Shown: positions 41,541-52,733 of the stretch, in pieces
Layout of the letters: the number at the start of each line of letters is the position of its first letter
How positions within the stretch are numbered: the first letter of the stretch is position 1
Assembly (NCBI RefSeq): GCF_001190925.1
Contig: NZ_CP011072.1
Span: 4,402,001 to 4,466,000, forward strand
DNA from: Azoarcus sp. CIB
GTDB lineage: Bacteria; Pseudomonadota; Gammaproteobacteria; Burkholderiales; Rhodocyclaceae
Reading direction: 5' to 3'
DNA: 64,000 nt
The notes under the pieces: generated by a model
Told to the model about the DNA's origin: nothing
What the model saw: the letters and a program-made list of their open reading frames with translations, nothing else
Databases searched by the model: none
Translations under genes and position numbers: made by a program

Positions 41541-44500
41541 GGTGTTTCTCCTTGCAGTTGCGCGATGCGACCCCGCATCGCGGCGAAATACAGCACCGGA
41601 ATGACCACCAGCGTCAGCACGGTGGACACGAAGATGCCGAAGATCAGGCTGATCGCCAGCCCGTTGAAGATGGGGTCGTCGAGGATGAAGAGCGCGCCGA
41701 TCATGGCCGCCAGCGCGGTCAGCCCGATCGGCTTGGCGCGCACGGCGGCCGCGCGGATCACCGCCTCGCCGAGATCGACGCCCGCGCGCACCTGCTGATT
41801 GACGAAATCGACGAGCAGGATCGAGTTGCGCACGATGATGCCGGCGAGCGCGATCATGCCGATCATCGAGGTGGCGGTGAAATGCGCGCCGAGCAGCGCA
41901 TGGCCGGGCATGACGCCGATGATCGTGAGCGGGATCGGCGCCATGATGATGAGCGGCACGAGGTAGCTGCGGAACTGCGCGACGACCAGCAGGTAGATCA
42001 GGATCAGGCCGACCGCGTAGGCCGCGCCCATGTCGCGAAAAGTCTCGTAGGTGACCTGCCACTCGCCGTCCCACTTCACGCTGTAGCCCGCGTAGGCCTC
42101 GGCGGGCTGGCGGATGAACCATTCACCCAGCGTCCCGGCGAGGCCCGGCGCGCCGGCGAGCGGCATGTCGCGGATCTGCGAGCGGATGTCGAACATGCCA
42201 TAGAGCGGAGAGTCGAGGCTGCCGCTCATGTCGCCCGTCACGTATACGACGGGCAGCAGGTCCTTGCGGTAGATGACCTGCTCGCGTGTCGTCTCCTGCA
42301 CCGTGACGAGCTCCGACACCGACACCAGCGTGCCGTCGCGCGCACGCACCTTGAGCGCGAGCAGCGCATCGACGCTGGACTGGCGCTCGGACGGCAGCTG
42401 GATGCGCACCGGGATCTCGTACTTGTTGTCGCCGCCGTGGATCGGCGTGACGTCCTCGCCCGACAGCCCGAGGCGCACGACCTCGACGATGTCGGCCTGG
42501 GCCACGCCCATGCGCGCGGCCTTGGCCTGATCGACGCGCAGCACGAGCTTGGGCGCGGCCTCGTCGACGGTGTCGTCGACGTCCACGATGTCCGCCGTGC
42601 CCTCGAACACGGCCCGCACTTTGCGCGCGACCAAGGTCTGGCCCGCGTAGTCCGGCCCGTACACCTCGGCGACGATGGGCGAGAGTACCGGCGGGCCGGG
42701 CGGAACCTCGACGGTCTTCGCGTTGCCGCCTGCCGCGCGCGCGATGCGCGTGACCTCGGCGCGCACGGCGGTGGCGATCTCGTGGCTCTTGCGATCGCGA
42801 TGCGCCTTGTCGACCAGGTTCACCTGGATGTCGCCGACCTCCGGGCCGCTCCTCAGATAGTACTGGCGCACCAGGCCGTTGAAGTTGATCGGGCTCGCGG
42901 TGCCGGCATAGGCCTGCCAGTCGCTGACCTCCTCGACCGTGCCGAGGTATTCGCCGATCTCGCGCAGCACGCGCGCGGTTTCCTCGACCGGCGTATCGAC
43001 CGGCATGTCGAGCACGACCTGGAACTCGCTCTTGTTGTCGAGCGGCAGCATTTTCAGCGCGACGAGCTTGAACACCGGCAGCGCGACCGACACGACGATC
43101 AGCGCGACGACGATCAGCCACAGCTTGAGGCGCGCGCCGCCGCCGCGCAAGGGGTCGAGCATCGGCGCCATGATGCGGCGGAAGACACGGTCGAGGCGCG
43201 CGGTGAGCTTGTCCTCGCCCTCGTGGTGGTGCGCATCGACGGACTTGAGGAGGCGCTGCGCGAGCCACGGCGTCACGACGAAGGCGACCGCGAGCGAGAT
43301 GAACATGCCCATCGACGCGTTGATCGGGATCGGGCTCATGTACGGCCCCATCAGGCCGGTCACGAAGGCCATCGGCAACAGCGCCGCGATCACCGTAAAG
43401 GTTGCGAGGATCGTCGGCCCGCCGACCTCGTCCACCGCACGCGGGATCAGCTGCCACAGCGGCGTGTCGGGCTCCAGCGTGTGCCAGCGGTGGATGTTCT
43501 CGACAACGACGATCGCGTCATCGACGAGGATGCCGATCGAGAAGATCAGCGCGAAGAGGCTGACGCGGTTGAGCGTGAAACCCCACGCCCAGGACGCGAA
43601 CAGCGTCGCCGCGAGCGTGAGGCCCACCGCGACGCCGACGATCAGCGCCTCGCGTCGGCCGAGCGCGAAGAACACCAGCAGCACGACCGCGGAGGTCGCG
43701 AACACGAGCTTGCCGATCAGCGTGTTGGCCTTGTCGTTGGCGGTCTGGCCGTAGTTGCGCGTGACGGTGAAATTCACGCCCTCGGGGATCAGTTCGCCGC
43801 GCAGCGCCTCGGCGCGCGCGAGCACGTCGTCGGCGACATCCGCGGCGTTCGCACCCGGCTTCTTCGACACCGACAGCGTGACCGCCGGGAACACGCCCTG
43901 CTCGGCGATGCCGACCTTGTCCGCGGCCGCACCGGTACCGAACCACACGTACTGCGTCGGCTGGTCCGGGCCGTCTTCGATGCGCGCGACGTCGCGCATG
44001 AACACCGGCTTGCCGCCGGCGGCACCGACAACGAGGCTGCGCACGTCCTCGGCCGATTCGAGATAGGTGCCGGTCTGCACCAGCACCTCGCGGTTGCCGG
44101 CGACGAGGCTGCCCGCGGGCTGCGACGCGTTCGCGAGCTGCAGCGCCGCGCGCACGTCCTGCGCGGTGACGCCGTGCGCGTTCATGCGCTGGGTGTCCAT
44201 CAGCACGCGCACGACGTGCCCCGGTCCACCGATGGTCGTGACGTCGCGCGTGCCCTCGATGCGCTTGATCTCGAGTTCCACCGCGCGCGACACCTGCTGC
44301 ATGTCGAAGCCGGTGCGCTCCGGGTCGGCAGTCCAGAAGGTCAGGCTCACGATCGGCACGTCGTCGATGCCCTTGGGCTTGACGATGGGCTCGCCGACGC
44401 CGAGCTGCGGGCTGAGCCAATCCTTGTTCGAATGCACGGTGTCGTAGAGGCGCACCAGCGCGTCCTGGTTCGGCACGCCGACCTCGAACTGCACCGTGAT

Positions 44501-44791
44501 CACCGCCATGCCGGGGCGCGACACGGAATACACGTGCTCGACGCCCGCCATGCGCGACAGCACCTGCTCGGCGGGGCGTGAAACCAGCGCCTCGACGTCG
44601 CGCGCGGAGGCGCCCGGGAAGGGCACCAGCACGTTCGCCATCGTGACGTCGATCTGCGGCTCTTCCTCCTTGGGCGTCACGAGCGTCGCGAACACGCCCA
44701 TCAGCAGCAGGATCAGCGCGAGGAGCGGCGTCAGCGCGTTGCGCTGGAAGGCGCCGGCGATGCGGCCGGAGATGCCGAGCGGAGCGCTCAT
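41537..44791 (-). CDS. RND efflux permease (AcrB/HAE superfamily)
   Basis: Inner-membrane proton-driven exporter of 1084 aa. It starts GISGRIAGAFQRNALTPLLALILLLMG, then has the PKEEEPQIDVTMANV and PGASARDVEALVSRPAEQVL landmarks, helix 4 with SIGILVDDAIVVVENIHRW (the two Asp used for proton relay), and the C-terminal GIIVRNSILLVDFVNQQVRAG. The permease has the PKEEEPQ feature of a subgroup found with single-gene adaptors in beta- and gammaproteobacteria and with no own outer-membrane gene. Substrate is unknown. I chose ATG at 44791 (MSAPLGISG). The adaptor gene ends 10 bp upstream and a DUF2892 gene overlaps its stop. Confidence 0.87.
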   Translation of the reverse strand: MSAPLGISGRIAGAFQRNALTPLLALILLLMGVFATLVTPKEEEPQIDVTMANVLVPFPGASARDVEALVSRPAEQVLSRMAGVEHVYSVSRPGMAVITVQFEVGVPNQDALVRLYDTVHSNKDWLSPQLGVGEPIVKPKGIDDVPIVSLTFWTADPERTGFDMQQVSRAVELEIKRIEGTRDVTTIGGPGHVVRVLMDTQRMNAHGVTAQDVRAALQLANASQPAGSLVAGNREVLVQTGTYLESAEDVRSLVVGAAGGKPVFMRDVARIEDGPDQPTQYVWFGTGAAADKVGIAEQGVFPAVTLSVSKKPGANAADVADDVLARAEALRGELIPEGVNFTVTRNYGQTANDKANTLIGKLVFATSAVVLLVFFALGRREALIVGVAVGLTLAATLFASWAWGFTLNRVSLFALIFSIGILVDDAIVVVENIHRWHTLEPDTPLWQLIPRAVDEVGGPTILATFTVIAALLPMAFVTGLMGPYMSPIPINASMGMFISLAVAFVVTPWLAQRLLKSVDAHHHEGEDKLTARLDRVFRRIMAPMLDPLRGGGARLKLWLIVVALIVVSVALPVFKLVALKMLPLDNKSEFQVVLDMPVDTPVEETARVLREIGEYLGTVEEVSDWQAYAGTASPINFNGLVRQYYLRSGPEVGDIQVNLVDKAHRDRKSHEIATAVRAEVTRIARAAGGNAKTVEVPPGPPVLSPIVAEVYGPDYAGQTLVARKVRAVFEGTADIVDVDDTVDEAAPKLVLRVDQAKAARMGVAQADIVEVVRLGLSGEDVTPIHGGDNKYEIPVRIQLPSERQSSVDALLALKVRARDGTLVSVSELVTVQETTREQVIYRKDLLPVVYVTGDMSGSLDSPLYGMFDIRSQIRDMPLAGAPGLAGTLGEWFIRQPAEAYAGYSVKWDGEWQVTYETFRDMGAAYAVGLILIYLLVVAQFRSYLVPLIIMAPIPLTIIGVMPGHALLGAHFTATSMIGMIALAGIIVRNSILLVDFVNQQVRAGVDLGEAVIRAAAVRAKPIGLTALAAMIGALFILDDPIFNGLAISLIFGIFVSTVLTLVVIPVLYFAAMRGRIAQLQGETP

Positions 44792-44801
44792 CGATGTCCC
44801 C

Positions 44802-45854
44802 TCAGCGCGCGGCGCCGTTGCGGGCGGCACGCATCACAATGCCGGCCTGCACCGGATCGAGCGCGACCTCCTCGCCCCCGACGAGCCCCGCCAGCACCTC
44901 GACGCTGCCGTCCGCCAGCGGCTCGCCCGCGCGGATCTGGCGTAGCGCGAAACCGCCCTTGCCGTCGGCGACATAGACGCCGGTCACTTCGCCGCGGCGC
45001 AGAATCGCACCGGCGGGAACCGCGATGCGCGAGCCTTCGCCGGTCGCGAAATGCACGCGCGCGAAGGTCCCCGGCACGAGGCCTTCGGCGTTCGCCGGCA
45101 GGTCCACGCGCACGCGCACGGTGTGCGTGCGCGGATCGGCCGCCGGCAACACGGTGACGCTCGCGGCATCGAGCCAACGGCCCGAATCGGGCAGCTCGAC
45201 GCGCGCCCGGATCTGCCCGGGCGCGAGGCCGGCGAGGCGCTGCTGCGGCACATCGACCACGGCACGCATCGCCGCGGGGTCGTACACGGTCACGAGTTGC
45301 CGGCCCGGCTGCGCCATCTCGCCCAGTTCGACGTGGCGCGCCGCGACCAGCCCCGCGAGCGGCGCGACGATCGTCGTGTAGCCCTGCACCGTCGCCGCCT
45401 GGCCGCGTCCCGCGCGCGCCGCGCGCAGCTGGGCCTCGGCCGCATCGAAAGACGCCTTGGCCTGGTCGAGCGCCGACTGGCTGACGAACTTGCGCTCGAC
45501 GAGGCTCTTCGTCCGCTCGTAGGCTGCTTTCGCGTTGATCTGGTTGGCCTGCGCCTGCGCGATGCCGGCTTCGGCGCCGGCGACGGCCTGGCTCGCCTCG
45601 GCGGCGTCGATGCGCAGCAGCACCTGCCCCTTTGCGACGCGGTCGCCGGCATCGACCTTGAGTTCGACGATGCGCCCCGGCACCTGGGCCGCGAGCGTGG
45701 CCTGATGCACCGCCTCCAGCGTGGCCTCGGCGGGATGAGTCAGGCCGACCGCACGCGCTTCGATGCGCTGCGTCGGCACCTGCGCCTGCGCCAGACTTGC
45801 AACGACCAGCGCAAGCGCAGGCAACACGATCCGGATGATGGAATATCTCGTCAT
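44802..45854 (-). CDS. RND periplasmic adaptor (membrane-fusion protein)
   Basis: Adaptor of 350 aa for the permease downstream. A signal peptide ends SLAQA-QV (no lipoprotein Cys). The lipoyl-like half (VPGRIVELKVDAGDRVAKGQVLLRID), an alpha-hairpin of about 80 residues and the returning VAPLAGLVAARHVELGE half are typical. It is the first gene of the operon. The ATG at 45854 lies only 1 bp from a 22-bp palindrome and no ribosome-binding site is visible, which is unusual for this window. Confidence 0.86.
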   Translation of the reverse strand: MTRYSIIRIVLPALALVVASLAQAQVPTQRIEARAVGLTHPAEATLEAVHQATLAAQVPGRIVELKVDAGDRVAKGQVLLRIDAAEASQAVAGAEAGIAQAQANQINAKAAYERTKSLVERKFVSQSALDQAKASFDAAEAQLRAARAGRGQAATVQGYTTIVAPLAGLVAARHVELGEMAQPGRQLVTVYDPAAMRAVVDVPQQRLAGLAPGQIRARVELPDSGRWLDAASVTVLPAADPRTHTVRVRVDLPANAEGLVPGTFARVHFATGEGSRIAVPAGAILRRGEVTGVYVADGKGGFALRQIRAGEPLADGSVEVLAGLVGGEEVALDPVQAGIVMRAARNGAAR

Positions 45855-45855
45855 A

Positions 45856-45877
45856 AATATAAGTATATTCTTATATT
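45856..45877. promoter_or_regulatory. AT-rich operator palindrome at the RND operon start
   Basis: AATATAAG and CTTATATT are exact 8-bp inverted arms with a 6-bp TATATT spacer. The palindrome is immediately before the adaptor start codon, in an otherwise GC-rich region. ArsR/SmtB-type repressors such as BigR and YgaV, which also control DUF2892/YgaP genes, bind similar ATATAAG palindromes. No such regulator gene is in the window. Because it lies where the ribosome-binding site should be, it may cover the promoter of a leaderless or nearly leaderless mRNA. Confidence 0.6.
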
Positions 45878-45907
45878 AAGACGAGTCAAGGGTCGGAACA
45901 CAGGTTC

Positions 45908-46000
45908 GTAGGGCGGATGAGCCGTAGGCGTTATCCGCCGAATGAAGTGCATCCGTCGCCCGGTACATACGGCGGAAGGCGCTACGCTTTTCCGCCCTAC
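45908..46000. repeat. Dispersed double-hairpin repeat, family B, copy 2
   Basis: Starts GTAGGGCGGATGAGCCG and ends TTTTCCGCCCTAC, with inner GGCGTTATCCGCC and GGCGGAAGGCGCTACGC. It is nearly the same as 10785-10901 and lies in the spacer between the RND operon promoter and cbiX. Confidence 0.8.
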
Positions 46001-46025
46001 GATTGCGTATGTGGTACCGGGCTGT

Positions 46026-46418
46026 TCAATCCCCGGCGGAGGCCGCCCCACTGCAACCCAACGCGTAGCTCGCCATCGCGGCGATCACGCCGTCCGCCTC
46101 GCCGACGGCCGGTGCGAGCGTGATCTCGCAGCCGGCGTGAAGCGCGCGTGCGGCGCCGATGAGCTTGGGCACGTCGCTTTTCAGGTGCCCGCCCTGGGCG
46201 ATGAACATCGGCACGACGGTGACATGCCGGATGCCGTCGTGCGCCAGCGCGGCAATCGCGTCTTCGAGCGTCGGCATCATGAATTCGAGGAAGGCCAGTT
46301 CGACGCGCAGCCCCGGCGCCTGCGTGTGCAGATGATCGCGCGTGCGCTGCATCGGCCGCGCCCATTCGGGATCGCGGGCGCCGTGCCCGAACAACACCAC
46401 CGCATGTGCATCGCTCAT
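46026..46418 (-). CDS. cbiX: CbiX/SirB-type chelatase-domain protein
   Basis: Short chelatase-fold protein of 130 aa. The N-terminal VVLFGHGARDPEW with its metal-binding His and the VTVVPMFIAQGGHLKSDVPKLI segment with the second His match the small CbiX proteins that insert cobalt or iron into sirohydrochlorin. The gene overlaps tcdA by 4 bp (ATGA). There are no other cobalamin or sirohaem genes in the window, so which metal and product it serves is open. Confidence 0.85.
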   Translation of the reverse strand: MSDAHAVVLFGHGARDPEWARPMQRTRDHLHTQAPGLRVELAFLEFMMPTLEDAIAALAHDGIRHVTVVPMFIAQGGHLKSDVPKLIGAARALHAGCEITLAPAVGEADGVIAAMASYALGCSGAASAGD

Positions 46419-47236
46419 GATTCGCTCTCGTCAGTTTCGGAACTGGCGTCGACCGGCGGCGCAAGCAGACGTTCGATCGCACGCGCGGCCGCGAACATGC
46501 CGACCGAGGCCGTCACCGCAACGCTCGAGCCGTAGCCCGCGCACGCCAGCCCCTGCGGTCCGTGCGGCAGGTCGCACGCGAGGTCGTCGAGGCGCAGCGG
46601 TTCGCACGAATACACCGCCTCGATGCCGAACGGGCGCTTGGGATTGCGCGGGAAGCCGTGCTCGCTGCGCAGGCGCTTCCTCACCTTCGCCAGCAGGGGA
46701 TCCTGCTCGGTCCGCGACAGGTCGTCGACGCGGATGCGGCCCGGATCGGTCTTGCCGCCGGCACCGCCCGCGACGATCAGCGGGATGCGCCGCCGCCGGC
46801 ACACCAGCACGATCGCGACCTTGGCGCGCACGTTGTCGATCGCATCGACGACGACGTCGAAGCCCTGCAGCAGGTCCGTCGCGTTGTCCGGCGTGACGAA
46901 ATCCTCGACCACCTCGACGCGCGCATGCGGATTGATCGCGCGGATGCGCTCGGCCATCGCCAGCACCTTGGCCTGCCCCAGCGTCGGATCGAGCGCGTGG
47001 ATCTGGCGATTGATGTTGGACTCGGCGACATGGTCGAGGTCGATCAGCGTGATGCGCCCCACCCCGCTGCGCGCCAGCGCTTCCGCGATCCACGAGCCGA
47101 CGCCGCCCACACCGATCACGCACGCATGCGCAGCGTCGAGGCGCGCGGGCGCATCGGCCCCGTACAGGCGGGCGATGCCGCCGAAACGGCGCTCGCGATC
47201 GACTTCGACAGGGGATTCGGGACTCAGGCCGGACAT
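46415..47236 (-). CDS. tcdA: tRNA threonylcarbamoyladenosine dehydratase
   Basis: E1-like enzyme of 273 aa (formerly CsdL/YgdL) that cyclises t6A37 of tRNA to ct6A using ATP. It begins RRFGGIARLYG, the usual opening, followed by the nucleotide fold VIGVGGVGSWIAEALARSGVG, DLDHVAESNINRQ and DAIDNVRAKVAIV. The GGAGGKTDPGRIRVDDLSRTEQDPL region is diagnostic of TcdA rather than MoeB or ThiF. The ATG at 47236 starts MSGLSPESP. It is coupled to cbiX downstream. Confidence 0.9.
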   Translation of the reverse strand: MSGLSPESPVEVDRERRFGGIARLYGADAPARLDAAHACVIGVGGVGSWIAEALARSGVGRITLIDLDHVAESNINRQIHALDPTLGQAKVLAMAERIRAINPHARVEVVEDFVTPDNATDLLQGFDVVVDAIDNVRAKVAIVLVCRRRRIPLIVAGGAGGKTDPGRIRVDDLSRTEQDPLLAKVRKRLRSEHGFPRNPKRPFGIEAVYSCEPLRLDDLACDLPHGPQGLACAGYGSSVAVTASVGMFAAARAIERLLAPPVDASSETDESES

Positions 47237-47337
47237 GGCAATTACCGTTGCACGCAGAAGCGCGGATGTTACCGCAGCACAGCCGCGATGAACTCGCCTG
47301 CGCGCCTCCGCTCCAATGGGCCATTGGAGGACCCACG

Positions 47338-48015
47338 ATGCGCCATCTGGCATGCCGTACGCTGCTGGCCGCCGGCCTGCTCTGCGCCGCAACCGCCCAC
47401 GCCCCCGCCCGCGCCGATTCCACGCCCCCCGCCGAGCTCGCGCAAAACGCAGTCGGCGCGTACGACGCAGGCCGTTTCGACGAGGCCGCGCAGCTCTTCG
47501 AACGCGCCGCGCGCGCCGGGAACCGGCTTGCCCAGTTCAACCTCGCGATGATGCTGTTCCGCAAGGAAACCGTCGCGCCGGAACCCGACGCCGCATGGCG
47601 CTGGCTCAGGCGCGCGGCCGGCGCCGGTCTCGCGCAGGCACAGTTCAACTTCGCGCTGCTGTACGACCGCGGCAGCGGGGTCGCGAAATCGCTCCCCATC
47701 GCGGCGGAGTGGTACCGCCGCGCCGCCGAGCAGGGGCACACCGACGCCCAGGTCAACCTCGCGACCATGTACTTCGTCGGTCACGGCATGCCGCGGGATT
47801 TCGCGGCGGCCGCGCGCTGGTACCTCGCCGCGGCGCGTGCAGGGCACGCCGGCGCGCAGTACATCGTCGCGTCGATGTACGAGTCGGGAGAGGGCGTGCC
47901 CGCGGACCTCCGCCAGGCCGAGCACTGGTACGCGCAGGCGGCACTGCAGGGCGACGCGGCCGCGCGGGCGAAGTACGAGGCGCTGCAGGCCCGCCCCGCC
48001 GACGCAACGCCCTAG
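47338..48015 (+). CDS. Exported Sel1-repeat (tetratricopeptide-like) protein
   Basis: Protein of 225 aa with a signal peptide of about 27 residues (ending ARA-DS). Five Sel1 repeats follow, each with the A-x-x-W/F-Y/L-x-x-A-A-x-x-G pattern: AAQLFERAARAGNRLAQFNLA, AWRWLRRAAGAGLAQAQFNFA-type, AEWYRRAAEQGHTDAQVNLA, ARWYLAAARAGHAGAQYIVA and AEHWYAQAALQGD (shown as landmarks). Sel1 proteins are periplasmic or outer-membrane scaffolds; no partner is evident. ATG at 47338 has GGAGG 9 bp upstream. The gene is single between divergent tcdA and convergent MBL genes. Confidence 0.83.
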   Translation: MRHLACRTLLAAGLLCAATAHAPARADSTPPAELAQNAVGAYDAGRFDEAAQLFERAARAGNRLAQFNLAMMLFRKETVAPEPDAAWRWLRRAAGAGLAQAQFNFALLYDRGSGVAKSLPIAAEWYRRAAEQGHTDAQVNLATMYFVGHGMPRDFAAAARWYLAAARAGHAGAQYIVASMYESGEGVPADLRQAEHWYAQAALQGDAAARAKYEALQARPADATP

Positions 48016-48034
48016 ACGTCGGGCCCGCTAAGGA

Positions 48035-49000
48035 TCAGGCGGTGCTCAGTTCGCGCAGCGCGCAGTCGTCGAGCCAGATCCCCAGTCCCTGCGCATTGAG
48101 TTCGAGGTCGGTGCGCAGCACCCGGAAGATTTCCTCTTCCGACAGCGTCCATCCATGACGCTCGGCCTCCTCGCGCACGATCTGCTCCAGCCCCGCGAGG
48201 ATCTCGACGTGGCGGGCGACCCCGTCCCCGCGCGCCGCGCGCGCGACCGCGATCTGCGTGTCGATCAGCCGATGCAGGTCCGCCGCGAGCCGGTCCACGC
48301 CGGTCACGCGGCTGTAGTGGGTCAGGTACATCGCATCGGGGCGATAGCTCACCAGGCGGTCGATCGACTCGTGCAGCGCATCCGGATCGAACTGCGTCGG
48401 CGTCGTCGTCGGGTACACCGACGGCCGGCCATCGACGTCGAACTCGCGGTACGACAGGCCGAAGGTGTCGCCGGTGAAGAAGGCGCGCGCGGTCTCGTCC
48501 CAGATGCAGATGTGGTGCTTCGCGTGCCCCGGCGTGTGCAGGATGCGCAACCTCCGCGAGCCCAGATCGAGCACCATGTCCTCCTCGGTGGCGACGATGC
48601 GCTCGGCCTCGACCGGCGCCAGCCGGCCGTACAGCGCGAAGGCGCGCTCCGCGCCATACACGGCCGACGTGCCTTCCCACAGTTTCGCCGGATCGATCAT
48701 GTGGCGCACGCCGCGCGGATGGACGACGAGCTTCGCGTTCGGGAACGCGCACATCAGGCTGCCGGCGCCGCCGGCGTGATCGAGGTGGATATGCGTCAGG
48801 ATCACCCACTGCACGCGCTCGGGCACGATCCCGGCCGCGGCCAGCGCCGCCAGCACGCGCGGCGCCGAGGCATTGGTGCCGGTGTCCACGACGGCCGCAC
48901 GCCCCTCGTGGATGATCAGGTGAATGGCCGCAAGGCCGGGGTGGCAGTAGCCGGAGTCCACCGCCAGAATCCCGTCAGGGTGGGCCGTCAGGTGTTGCAC
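48035..49000 (-). CDS. MBL-fold metallohydrolase
   Basis: Metallo-beta-lactamase fold hydrolase of 321 aa. The dinuclear zinc motif is LTHIHLDHAGGAG, with further ligands in ILHTPGHAKHH, FFTGDTFGL and the late LTHYSRV. A C-terminal helical domain of about 90 residues follows. The overall layout is like that of lactonase and glyoxalase II relatives of the MBL superfamily, but the substrate is not known. A GTG start at 49000 opens the protein at MQHLTAHPDGILAVDSGY. It is divergent from the patB gene with a 115-bp spacer in which nothing special is visible. Confidence 0.82.
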   Translation of the reverse strand: MQHLTAHPDGILAVDSGYCHPGLAAIHLIIHEGRAAVVDTGTNASAPRVLAALAAAGIVPERVQWVILTHIHLDHAGGAGSLMCAFPNAKLVVHPRGVRHMIDPAKLWEGTSAVYGAERAFALYGRLAPVEAERIVATEEDMVLDLGSRRLRILHTPGHAKHHICIWDETARAFFTGDTFGLSYREFDVDGRPSVYPTTTPTQFDPDALHESIDRLVSYRPDAMYLTHYSRVTGVDRLAADLHRLIDTQIAVARAARGDGVARHVEILAGLEQIVREEAERHGWTLSEEEIFRVLRTDLELNAQGLGIWLDDCALRELSTA

Positions 49001-49115
49001 GATTGTCTTCCTCCAACGCCAGCAGATCGTTTTGTGTAATTGTATCCCTCGCTCGCGGACATTTCCCGAAGGGAAATCCCCAACCTACCCAATGCGCCAC
49101 GAAGGATCCGCAACC

Positions 49116-50282
49116 ATGCCCCCCGCGCCATTCGACTTCGACCACGTTCCCGACCGCAGCACCGTGCCCGGCGAAAAATGGGGCCGCTACGCCGGACGCG
49201 ACGTGCTGCCGCTGTGGGTCGCGGACATGGACTTCCCCGCGCCGCCGCCGGTCATCGATGCGATCCGCGCACGCATCGACCACCGCGTATTCGGCTATAC
49301 CGACCCCTGGCCCAGTCTCTCGGAAGCCGTCATCGAGGGCATCGCCCGCGACCACGGCTGGCGCATCGAGGCGGACTGGATCGTGTGGCTGCCGGGCGTC
49401 GTCACCGGCTTCAACCTCGCTTGCCGCGCGACCGGCGAAGCCGGCGACGAAGTCTTCACCGCGACCCCCGTGTACCCGCCCTTCCTCACCGCGCCCGGCA
49501 ACAGCGACCGGCGCCTGGTCACGCGCGCGCTGAAACTCGATAACGGCCGCTGGGGGTGGGACCGCGCGGAAGTGGAAGATGCCATCACCGCGCGCACGCG
49601 CCTGCTGATGCTGTGCAATCCGCACAACCCGGTTGGCCGCGTGTTCGACCGCGACGAACTCGAATGGCTCGCCGGCCTCGCCGAACGGCACGACCTGACG
49701 ATCTGCTCCGACGAAATCCACTGCGGCCTGGTCCTCGATCCGGCCACGCCGCACATCCCGATCTCCGCGCTCGACGCAGCGACCGCCCGCCGCACGATCA
49801 CGCTGATGGCGCCGTCCAAAACGTGGAACATCCCCGCGCTCTACTGTGCGCTGGCGATCATCCCTGATCCCGGGCTACGCCGGCGCTTCCGCCACGAGAT
49901 GCGCGGCGTCGTCCCGCACAACAACCTGCTCGGCCTCGTCGCCGCCGAAGCCGCCTACCGCGACGGCGGCCCGTGGCGCGCGGCCCTGCTCGACTACCTG
50001 AGCGGCAACCTGGATCTGGTGATGGACGCCGTCGCCGCGATGCCGGGACTGGCGACGACCCGGCCCGAGGCGACTTACCTCGCATGGATCGACTGCCGCG
50101 GCGCCGGCCTCGAAGACCCGATGCGCTTCTTCGAGGACGCCGGCGTCGGCCTGTCCGATGGCGGCCCCTTCGGCATGCCCGGCTTCGTGCGCCTGAACTT
50201 CGGCTGTCCGCGCGCCCTGCTCACCGAGGCGCTGCGGCGCATGCAGGGCGCCCTGCACGCCCGCCGCTCGGACCAGGCCTAG
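49116..50282 (+). CDS. patB: PatB/MalY-type C-S lyase (cystathionine beta-lyase family)
   Basis: PLP enzyme of 388 aa. It opens FDFDHVPDRSTVPGEKWGRYAGRDVLPLWVADMDF (landmarks PGEKWGRY and LPLWVADMDF), which is specific for the MalY/PatB group, and has CNPHNPVGRVF, CSDEIHCGLVLD and the PLP Lys235 in LMAPSKTWNIPAL. PatB cleaves cystathionine and cysteine conjugates to release a thiol, pyruvate and ammonia. The ATG at 49116 gives the normal N-terminus; longer in-frame starts add non-conserved residues. The 3' end faces the activator gene at 50327. Confidence 0.86.
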   Translation: MPPAPFDFDHVPDRSTVPGEKWGRYAGRDVLPLWVADMDFPAPPPVIDAIRARIDHRVFGYTDPWPSLSEAVIEGIARDHGWRIEADWIVWLPGVVTGFNLACRATGEAGDEVFTATPVYPPFLTAPGNSDRRLVTRALKLDNGRWGWDRAEVEDAITARTRLLMLCNPHNPVGRVFDRDELEWLAGLAERHDLTICSDEIHCGLVLDPATPHIPISALDAATARRTITLMAPSKTWNIPALYCALAIIPDPGLRRRFRHEMRGVVPHNNLLGLVAAEAAYRDGGPWRAALLDYLSGNLDLVMDAVAAMPGLATTRPEATYLAWIDCRGAGLEDPMRFFEDAGVGLSDGGPFGMPGFVRLNFGCPRALLTEALRRMQGALHARRSDQA

Positions 50283-50326
50283 CCGCGCAGGCGGCGCGAG
50301 AAATCGCGCAGGTGCGGACGACGCCC

Positions 50327-52372
<2,046 letters not shown>

Positions 52373-52663
52373 CAAGTCTCTCCTCCTCCGGCGCTGATCG
52401 CTGCGAGCCGCGTCGTGCGCGGCCGAATTGGACTGGTCCTGTAAGTTCTGCAGGCGAAAGCGCGTTGTGTGTGTTTTGCGGTGCGTGAAATCTCCGGCGA
52501 ATGCGCGTGCAACGAGGTGCCCGCGTCTAGAAATCATAGCAAAGGAGATGCCAGAAACAGGATTTGCTTAAATTGTTTTTCGCCCGCGCCGCGGAACCCT
52601 ATCGCGGGGGAAATGGCCCAACGCCCTTCGCGTGGCCCTCCTCGCCCGACGGACTTCCGCGAG

Positions 52664-52726
52664 GGCCGACCGTACGATTTCCGGACGTTTTCGTCCGGAC
52701 GGCGTTCGAAAATCGTACGGTCGGCC
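52664..52726. terminator. Nested inverted repeat at the end of the acetone operon
   Basis: Arms 52664-52680 (GGCCGACCGTACGATTT) and 52710-52726 are exact 17-bp reverse complements; the interior CCGGACG-TTTT-CGTCCGG (52681-52698) is a second hairpin. It starts 8 bp after the scoB stop. There is no T-run, so a factor-dependent terminator, an mRNA 3' stabiliser or an operator are all possible. Further downstream to acxR (52373-52663) the spacer is AT-richer and holds no other clear motif. Confidence 0.6.
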
Positions 52727-52733
52727 GGACGGA

